A DNA stretch of 39,129 bases from Plectonema cf. radiosum LEGE 06105. GTDB taxonomy: Bacteria > Cyanobacteriota > Cyanobacteriia > Cyanobacteriales > Nostocaceae. The DNA is taken from contig NZ_JADEWL010000061.1 of the NCBI RefSeq assembly GCF_015207665.1, positions 1-39,129 of the forward strand. Reading direction: 5' to 3'. Numbering within the stretch: the first letter of the stretch is position 1; every line of letters starts with the position of its first letter. A program made the translations under genes and the position numbers. The notes under the pieces are model-generated. The model was given only the letters and a program-made list of their open reading frames with translations, was not told where the DNA came from and did not search any database. This document shows, in pieces, positions 34,020 to 39,129 of the stretch.

Positions 34020-34673
34020 ATGGGATTATTCGGACTTGGCAAAAAATTGACTATACCTACTCCCCAAGAGGCTTTGCCGGGAAGAGCAGAGTCAATGTTG
34101 GTACCTGAGAAACATTACGTCAATGGAAATCGTCTCAAAGCTCCTTTTCCCGAAGGTATGGAGAAAGCTATATTTGGGATGGGATGTTTTTGGGGTGCGG
34201 AACGTAAATTTTGGCAGTTGGACGGAGTTTATACAACTGCTGTAGGTTATGCTGCTGGTTCAACCCCGAACCCTACATATAAAGAAGTGTGTAGTGGAAT
34301 GACTGGTCACAATGAAGTTGTGTTAGTTGTATATGATCCCAAAAAAGTAAGTTACGAACAACTGTTAAAAACTTTTTGGGAAAGCCACAATCCTACTCAA
34401 GGAATGCGTCAAGGAAATGATATTGGGACTCAATATCGTTCCGGAATTTACACTTATTCTGAACAACAGAAGAAGTTAGCACAAGCATCAAAAGATTCTT
34501 ATCAACAAGCTTTGAAGTCTGCTGGTTATGGGGATATTACCACAGAAATTCTTGATGCTTCCGAATTTTACTATGCTGAAGATTATCATCAGCAGTATCT
34601 CGCTAAAAATCCCAACGGTTATTGCGGATTAGGTGGAACTAATGTTGCTTGTCCCGTTGGTGTTGTTAATTAA
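34020..34673 (+). CDS. msrA: Peptide methionine-(S)-S-oxide reductase MsrA
   Basis: Repairs oxidised methionine (S-epimer) using thioredoxin, relevant to photosynthetic oxidative stress. 217 residues: catalytic GCFWGAE with C56, then [48 protein letters not shown] and a C-terminal tail with Cys (GYCGLGG, VACPVG) to resolve the sulfenic acid. An N-terminal extension of about 45 residues before the core ([13 protein letters not shown]) matches cyanobacterial and plant MsrA forms. The ATG follows ATAAGAGTTATAAGCA. Gene-end repeats begin shortly after the stop. Confidence 0.96.
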   Translation: MGLFGLGKKLTIPTPQEALPGRAESMLVPEKHYVNGNRLKAPFPEGMEKAIFGMGCFWGAERKFWQLDGVYTTAVGYAAGSTPNPTYKEVCSGMTGHNEVVLVVYDPKKVSYEQLLKTFWESHNPTQGMRQGNDIGTQYRSGIYTYSEQQKKLAQASKDSYQQALKSAGYGDITTEILDASEFYYAEDYHQQYLAKNPNGYCGLGGTNVACPVGVVN

Positions 34674-34686
34674 TTTGTTAGTTGTT

Positions 34687-34815
34687 GGTTGATGGTTGAT
34701 GGTTGATGGTTGTTAAGACTACTAACCACCAACCACTATCCATCACTAACCACCAACCACTATCCACTATCCACTATCCACTATCCACTAACCACCAACC
34801 ACTATCCACTATCCA
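34687..34815. repeat. Heptamer arrays GGTTGAT x4 and ACTATCC/ACCAACC units
   Basis: GGTTGAT units (34687-34714) face ACTATCC/ACCACCA units (about 34720-34815), so the two halves can pair. The last units overlap the 3' end of rfbB and supply its TAG stop (34809-34811). Confidence 0.93.
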
Positions 34816-35870
34816 TACACTTTACAATAATAATCCTGATATTCTTGAGATAATAAAGGTTTCCACCATTCACCATGGTTAAGGTACCACTGTACGGTTA
34901 GAAGCAAACCTTCTTCAATGGTTACTGAAGGTGTCCAACCTAAATCAGTTTTAATTTTAGTTGCATCAATTGCATATCTGCGGTCATGTCCCGCTCTATC
35001 TTTGACAAAGGTAATTAATTTTTCTGAGGGTTTTAGTGGTAATTCGGGAGCTAATTTATCCATTAATCCGCATAACATATGAACGAGGTTAATATTTTCA
35101 ACTTCGTTATTACCACCGATATTATAAGTTTCTCCTGGTAATCCATGATTAATCACTACATCTAAAGCAATACAATGGTCTCCAACATAAAGCCAATCTC
35201 GCACATTTTTACCGTCACCGTAAACTGGTAATGATTTACCTAATAAAGCGTTAATACACATTAAGGGAATTAATTTTTCTGGAAACTGATAGGGACCATA
35301 ATTATTAGAACAATTAGTAATAATTGTGGGTAATTTATAGGTATGATAGTAAGCTCTAACCAAGTGGTCGCTACCAGCTTTGGATGCTGAATAAGGGCTG
35401 TTCGGAGCATAAGCTGTAGTTTCCGTAAAAGCTGGGTCTTTTGGACTTAAGCTACCGTAAACTTCGTCGGTAGAAACGTGTAAAAAACGATAATTTTCGG
35501 GTTGATTTTTAGCTAACCAATATTGACGAAAAGTTTCTAAAAGTGTGTAGGTTCCCACAATGTTGGTTTGGACAAAAGCACCAGGTCCTAAAATTGACCT
35601 ATCAACATGAGATTCAGCAGCAAAATGAGCGATAGTATCTATTTTTTCTACTTCTAAAAGTTCTTTAATTAAGGAAGCATCACAAATATCTCCCTTGACA
35701 AATCGAAAGTTATCTTTTACTTCTAAATAACTATTATTAGCGCGATTTCCCGCATAGGTAAGGGCATCCAATACGATTATTCTATCCGAAGGATATTTTT
35801 CACACCAATGATGCACGAAGTTGGAACCAATAAACCCCGCACCACCTGTTACCAATAATCTACGACTCAT
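34809..35870 (-). CDS. rfbB: dTDP-glucose 4,6-dehydratase RfbB
   Basis: Converts dTDP-glucose to dTDP-4-keto-6-deoxyglucose, en route to dTDP-rhamnose and other surface sugars. 353 residues of extended SDR type: VTGGAGFIGSNF (NAD+ site, 7-18), HVSTDEVYG (131-139), YSASKAGSDHL (Y160, K164), NNYGPYQFPEKLIP and RDWLYVGDH. It has no rfbA/C/D neighbours here; the next gene upstream is a glycosyltransferase on the same strand. The stop codon is made by a GGATAGT heptamer. Confidence 0.95.
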   Translation of the reverse strand: MSRRLLVTGGAGFIGSNFVHHWCEKYPSDRIIVLDALTYAGNRANNSYLEVKDNFRFVKGDICDASLIKELLEVEKIDTIAHFAAESHVDRSILGPGAFVQTNIVGTYTLLETFRQYWLAKNQPENYRFLHVSTDEVYGSLSPKDPAFTETTAYAPNSPYSASKAGSDHLVRAYYHTYKLPTIITNCSNNYGPYQFPEKLIPLMCINALLGKSLPVYGDGKNVRDWLYVGDHCIALDVVINHGLPGETYNIGGNNEVENINLVHMLCGLMDKLAPELPLKPSEKLITFVKDRAGHDRRYAIDATKIKTDLGWTPSVTIEEGLLLTVQWYLNHGEWWKPLLSQEYQDYYCKVYG

Positions 35871-35945
35871 TATATTTACTCCTCTAAAGATGTATGAATT
35901 AGTTGATTTTTATACTATTATTTCACAGAGTTATCGGTAGATATC

Positions 35946-36050
35946 TAAATTTAAGGAGACGTTGCATTGCAACCGATAATCATTTCATTCTTACTGGAAA
36001 AACTCGTACATCTTGAAATTTAGGGAGACGTTGCATTGCAACGTCTCTAC
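35946..36050. repeat. Two direct copies of the GAGACGTTGCA palindrome
   Basis: AAATTTAAGGAGACGTTGCATTGCAAC (35947-35973, given here by its ends AAATTTAAGG and TTGCAAC) is repeated near 36016-36042. The second copy is a complete palindrome, GAGACGTTGCA-T-TGCAACGTCTC (36025-36047). The first has lost its right arm beyond TGCAAC. Confidence 0.85.
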
Positions 36051-36085
36051 ATAATTTATATATTGGGGATTAAGATGAAAGGGTG

Positions 36086-37078
36086 TTATTGCAATTTCTT
36101 TTTTACCTTATTAATTATTCTTTGTGTAGATAATTTTGCCATCCGTATTTTTGTTAATGGTTTAATATTTGAAGGCTGATTTTGTTTATGGTCAAAGAAA
36201 TCATTTAATTCAGCTAAAATAATCTGAAAACGGGGAATAATATGTTCGCGACGATATTCTTGGAAGAAACTTTCAGGTAAAGTTAAAGCCGACCAGTTTT
36301 GCAGCAATTTAATAATACGTTGCATATCATATTCTTTAGAATAGACGGCAATTTTACTACAATTAAATCCGGGGTCTAAATAATCAGATAGTCCACCATT
36401 CATGCTGGAAAAAACATGACAACCACAAGCTAAAGCTTCCATCGGTTGTAAGCCAAATCCTTCTGTTACTCGTTGTTGCGCCCAGTATTCAGCGGAATCA
36501 TAAATATAAATCTTGGTTCGATTAAATAATGCTTGAATATCATCTATATAATAATCAACAAACTCTAATTTACACTTTTGCCGCAATGCTGGAACTAAAT
36601 CTTTGATTAAATATTCCGAAGATTTACGCGCTAAAACTAAAACATCAATATCTCGTTCAATATTTCGATTATTGAACTCATCGCTAATTTGATTTGGTAA
36701 ATAATAAATTAAAGAATGGGGTGATAATTGCCCCCAATAACCTAAAGTATTTCGACTAACGGTAATAATTGGAATATTTGCCGGAAGTTTAAAACCATAA
36801 CCAGCACTATGAGCATGGTAAACAACATTATAAGACTTGAGACGGGAAGCAAGTTTTGCGACATCAAATCCCCAGCTAATTATAAATATGACATCGTTTA
36901 AATTTTGCTGCTGAAGTACATCATCTAAGAACAGTTTGTCTTTTTCTCTTTGACGGTAAGTCACCACATCAGCATCGCATATTTGTTTCGCAAGGTTTAG
37001 AGTTTTTAATTCTGCCCATAAACCACCACAAGCAAATTTACCATCTGTCCCAGGAAGTAAAAAATAAAGTTTTCGCAT
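36086..37078 (-). CDS. Glycosyltransferase of the GT-B type
   Basis: 330 residues. The C-terminal half has the family signature RVTEGFGLQPMEALACGCHVFSS, with the Glu/Gly-rich nucleotide-sugar site (about 206-226) and NGGLSDYLDPG after it. The N-terminal half is Rossmann-like (MRKLYFLLPG, VYHAHSAGYGF) but divergent. The tail is very basic (KIRMAKLSTQRIINKVKKKLQ), perhaps membrane-associating. Upstream of rfbB on the same strand but 215 bp away. Likely adds a sugar in surface polysaccharide synthesis; donor and acceptor unknown. Confidence 0.8.
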   Translation of the reverse strand: MRKLYFLLPGTDGKFACGGLWAELKTLNLAKQICDADVVTYRQREKDKLFLDDVLQQQNLNDVIFIISWGFDVAKLASRLKSYNVVYHAHSAGYGFKLPANIPIITVSRNTLGYWGQLSPHSLIYYLPNQISDEFNNRNIERDIDVLVLARKSSEYLIKDLVPALRQKCKLEFVDYYIDDIQALFNRTKIYIYDSAEYWAQQRVTEGFGLQPMEALACGCHVFSSMNGGLSDYLDPGFNCSKIAVYSKEYDMQRIIKLLQNWSALTLPESFFQEYRREHIIPRFQIILAELNDFFDHKQNQPSNIKPLTKIRMAKLSTQRIINKVKKKLQ

Positions 37079-37204
37079 AATCTAATTTTAGATTGTACAG
37101 TTAATAAAAGCCTTGTACTCTATAAAAAATTTTCAAGAATTTTGCAAGATATTTAAGATACAGTTGGGTAAATAATCAGTTAAGAATTAGTAGTTAAAAA
37201 TTCT

Positions 37205-37239
37205 TCAACCTTCAACCTTTAACCTTTGACCTTTAACCT
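37205..37239. repeat. Heptamer array TCAACCT/TTAACCT/TTGACCT x5
   Basis: Five units, wholly within the 3' coding end of the DUF2809 gene on the minus strand. Confidence 0.95.
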
Positions 37240-37621
37240 TGAGAAAGCGTACCCATAACCATCCCAGAAAACTACCAACGAAGTAAACGGGAAAATCTGT
37301 CCAAACAAAGGTGTTTCCTAGAACCAGTCTACCGGGTAAAGTGGAACGAGCGGCTTGTAAAAATGGTGGTTTCCATAGCTGCAAAAATTCGAGAGCGCAA
37401 GTTGCCAGACAAACTGCAATCGCAATCCGCAACAGCGAAACTTTTGGAAAAATAAAAGCAAATAATAATATCCAAAATATCTCGTAGGCAACGGCTCCTA
37501 AAGCATCATGTAGCCACGCTGGATTTAATCCTTGAGAAAATCTAACTATATAACCCAAAGGAATGATAATTATCATATTTGCTAGCAGCGCTAAGCGATA
37601 TTTAAACACAGGTGAACTCAA
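37205..37621 (-). CDS. DUF2809-type small membrane protein
   Basis: 138 residues with four hydrophobic segments (about 8-28, 42-60, 63-82 and 108-124). LEFLQLWKPPFLQAARSTLPGRLVLGNTFVWTDF fits the DUF2809 pattern (E/LxQL ... R ... GxxFxWxD). Function unknown. The last 11 residues (KVKGQRLKVEG) and the TGA stop are entirely encoded by a heptamer array (37205-37239), so the tail is acquired. The real end of the ancestral protein is probably near FLGWLWVRFL. Confidence 0.78.
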   Translation of the reverse strand: MSSPVFKYRLALLANMIIIIPLGYIVRFSQGLNPAWLHDALGAVAYEIFWILLFAFIFPKVSLLRIAIAVCLATCALEFLQLWKPPFLQAARSTLPGRLVLGNTFVWTDFPVYFVGSFLGWLWVRFLKVKGQRLKVEG

Positions 37622-37655
37622 GTTATAGTCTCCGTTATCATTCGTAGGGGTGAAA

Positions 37656-37715
37656 AGTCGGGTTTTTACAATGATTGTCTTATCTTACACAGACTTAATC
37701 TAAAAACCCGACTTC
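37656..37715. repeat. Inverted-repeat element with AAGTCGGGTTTTTA ends, copy 2
   Basis: 14-bp perfect arms at 37656-37669 and 37702-37715 around 32 nt, the same arms and the same spacer length as the element at 18217-18280 but with different interior sequence. Confidence 0.75.
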
Positions 37716-37754
37716 TAAGAGGATGTGTTGAAAGTCTAATTTAATACTTTACCT

Positions 37755-37802
37755 GGCGACTATAAGTCGCGGCTACACTAACCAAACCCGCCTGCGCGGG
37801 TT
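37755..37802 (-). repeat. Multi-hairpin dispersed module, copy A
   Basis: GCGACT-ATA-AGTCGC (37756-37770), then GGCTACAC, then AACCCGC-CTGC-GCGGGTT (37785-37802). Read on the minus strand it has the same order of parts as the module at 39025-39105. Confidence 0.75.
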
Positions 37803-37813
37803 CTAAAATAAAC

Positions 37814-38653
37814 TTAAAATTTCCCAGTAAAGACCTTTTTGGCTGGCCCCGTCATATAAATTCGCTGGTCAATTTCCGACCATTCGATTAATAATGGACC
37901 TCCGGGAAGTTCTACGGTAGCTGTTCGCTCGCACTTTCCTGTTAATACTCCAGCAACTAAGGATGCACAAGCACCCGTACCGCAAGCTAAAGTAATACCC
38001 GCACCGCGTTCCCATACTCGCATTTTTACGTAGTTGTAATTGACAACTTGAATAAATTCAGTGTTAATTCTTTCGGGAAAAGCTGGGTGATGTTCAAATT
38101 GCGGACCGATTTTTTCTAACTCAATTGCTGTAACGTCTTCTACAAAGGTAATGCAGTGAGGATTACCCATATTTACACAGGTGACATCCCAAGATTTACC
38201 CGCAACTTCTAGAGTTTGGTTAATTACCTTTTCATTTTCAGCAGCGAGAGTAGTCGGAATTTCACCCGCAATCAATCTAGGAATTCCCATATCCACCTTA
38301 ACTTGACCATCGGAGATTATTTGAGGTGTAATTGTACCACCGAGAGTATGGATACGGTATGTATCCCTTTTCAAAGCATCTCCTTCTAATTCAGCCAGAA
38401 AAGCAGCCATACAGCGAATACCATTACCACACATTTCTGGTTCCGAACCATCCGAGTTAAAAATCCGCATCGTATAGTCAGTGTCATGTTCACCAGGTAA
38501 GGTAAAAATAACACCATCAGCACCGATACCAAAATGGCGATCGCACAGCTGAATTGCTTGGGCTGGAGTCACGACAGGTTCAGAACTTGAGCGATTATCA
38601 ATCAAAATAAAATCGTTACCTAAACCCTGATACTTAGTAAATTCAATTGCCAT
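37814..38653 (-). CDS. dapF: Diaminopimelate epimerase DapF
   Basis: Interconverts LL- and meso-diaminopimelate, giving lysine precursor and the MurE substrate. 279 residues; both catalytic cysteines are present: C75 in [11 protein letters not shown] and C224 in [27 protein letters not shown] at the start, [10 protein letters not shown] and RVWERGAG also fit. Divergent from hfq across about 115 bp, an arrangement I recall as common in cyanobacteria. A HIP1 site lies in the gene (38537-38544). Confidence 0.97.
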   Translation of the reverse strand: MAIEFTKYQGLGNDFILIDNRSSSEPVVTPAQAIQLCDRHFGIGADGVIFTLPGEHDTDYTMRIFNSDGSEPEMCGNGIRCMAAFLAELEGDALKRDTYRIHTLGGTITPQIISDGQVKVDMGIPRLIAGEIPTTLAAENEKVINQTLEVAGKSWDVTCVNMGNPHCITFVEDVTAIELEKIGPQFEHHPAFPERINTEFIQVVNYNYVKMRVWERGAGITLACGTGACASLVAGVLTGKCERTATVELPGGPLLIEWSEIDQRIYMTGPAKKVFTGKF

Positions 38654-38672
38654 TTGTCTAATAGATGAATTA

Positions 38673-38757
38673 TTACAGTTATTAGTTGTTAGTGGTTAGT
38701 TGTGAAGTATTTTAAACCACCAACCACTATCAACTATCCATTAACCACTATCTACCA
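38673..38757. repeat. Degenerate GTTAGTT/ACCAACC arrays in the dapF-hfq promoter region
   Basis: TTAGTTGTTAGTGGTTAGTT (38679-38700) faces ACCACCAACCACTATCAACT (38716-38735), so the region can fold back. It occupies most of the space where both divergent promoters must lie. Confidence 0.7.
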
Positions 38758-38769
38758 TTGATATACAAA

Positions 38770-38979
38770 ATGTTGACAGAATTCGATACCTCACTACCCA
38801 GCATCAAACAAGTTCAAAAGTTAATCAAAGAAAACACATCGGTTGAATTAAAGCTAATAACTGGGGATATTATCGCAGGAACAGTTTTATGGCAAGACTC
38901 ACAATGTTTCTGTGTCATGGAAAAAGATAATCAAAAAATCACAGTCTGGAAGCAAGCAATCGCTTATTTGAGACAGTGA
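38770..38979 (+). CDS. hfq: Cyanobacterial Hfq-like RNA-associated protein
   Basis: 69 residues from ATG 38770; the upstream TTG at 38758 is less likely because the family begins MLTEFDTSLPS. Sm-type fold: TSLPSIKQVQKLIKENTSVELKLITGD (Sm1) and VWKQAIAYLRQ (Sm2), the latter replacing the enterobacterial KHA signature. Cyanobacterial Hfq lacks the usual RNA-binding residues; in Synechocystis it is needed for motility through pilus ATPase contact rather than general small-RNA pairing. No Shine-Dalgarno is visible. Adjacent and divergent to dapF. Confidence 0.92.
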   Translation: MLTEFDTSLPSIKQVQKLIKENTSVELKLITGDIIAGTVLWQDSQCFCVMEKDNQKITVWKQAIAYLRQ

Positions 38980-39024
38980 TGTTTGAAAATTTATCTGGCG
39001 CTTTATTACCGCAGCTAAACAAAC

Positions 39025-39105
39025 AAAACCCGTCTGCACGGGTTTAAAATAGGTTAAGTCCACGCAGGTGGACTTTGCTTGTGTAGTAGCGGTTTTAACC
39101 GCCGA
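39025..39105 (+). repeat. Multi-hairpin dispersed module, copy B
   Basis: Three adjoining stems: AAACCCGT-CTGC-ACGGGTTT (39026-39045), AGTCCAC-GCAG-GTGGACT (39057-39074) and GCGGTT-TT-AACCGC (39089-39102). Together with copy A it brackets dapF-hfq in opposite orientations. Confidence 0.75.
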
Positions 39106-39129
39106 TTACTTAACCCATCTCCCCACCTC

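Noticed and set aside
34687-34815. Possible CRISPR array from regular repeats near msrA-rfbB
   Set aside because: Units are 7 bp, head-to-tail without unique spacers; no cas genes in the window. STRR arrays, not CRISPR.

Overview
The window comes from a cyanobacterium, most likely a filamentous, probably heterocyst-forming type (Calothrix/Rivularia/Nostoc-like). The evidence is: photosystem I genes, a cyanobacterial-type Hfq beside dapF, a cyanoexosortase with PEP-CTERM substrates and an HpsJ-like protein, nine HIP1 octamers (GCGATCGC), AT-rich intergenic DNA, and many 7-bp tandem arrays of the STRR type described in Calothrix and Nostoc. Species cannot be fixed from the sequence.

Layout. 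(1) 58-6064: a photosystem I cluster psaA-psaB-psaL-psaI with divergent features: two extra loops in PsaA and a long PsaI tail. It looks like a second, condition-specific PSI set, possibly FaRLiP-like. (2) 6848-9942: two soluble histidine kinases end to end. They share a DICT-like sensor region and have complementary defects: one keeps the phospho-accepting His but has a decayed ATPase domain, the other keeps the ATPase but has Gln in place of His. (3) 10072-12072: murE, with a repeat-derived in-frame insertion, and a glutaredoxin-like gene. (4) 12196-18063: a triple-PAS histidine kinase, a 34-aa membrane miniprotein, cysH (PAPS reductase), an SbcD-like nuclease and an orphan Cache domain. (5) 18338-23953: a large beta-helix protein, a DUF2007 membrane protein, an orphan REC-HTH regulator, an M50-like membrane protease and a GIY-YIG protein. 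(6) 24337-26671: a two-gene operon of a secreted matrixin-like zinc protease and a secreted protein whose N-terminal half recalls the TIMP/NTR fold. (7) 26856-28322: a TIGR04283-type glycosyltransferase and a rhodanese. (8) 28894-33810: two PEP-CTERM proteins, a cyanoexosortase, a 56-aa associated protein and an HpsJ-like protein, i.e. a compact surface-protein sorting locus. (9) 34020-38979: msrA, rfbB, a glycosyltransferase, a DUF2809 membrane protein, dapF and, divergently, hfq.

Non-coding DNA is dominated by repeats: heptamer arrays at gene ends, perfect palindromes around GAGACG, a 16-bp inverted-repeat element, a TAGGACTTA-ended element and a three-hairpin module. The arrays are not confined to spacers: they supply the stop codon, and sometimes the last residues, of at least six unrelated proteins, and one array ends on the base before a start codon. 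No tRNA, rRNA, CRISPR array, prophage or transposase gene was recognised.

The strongest leads for something undescribed are the complementary kinase pair, the bacterial protease/TIMP-like pair, and the array-encoded protein tails.
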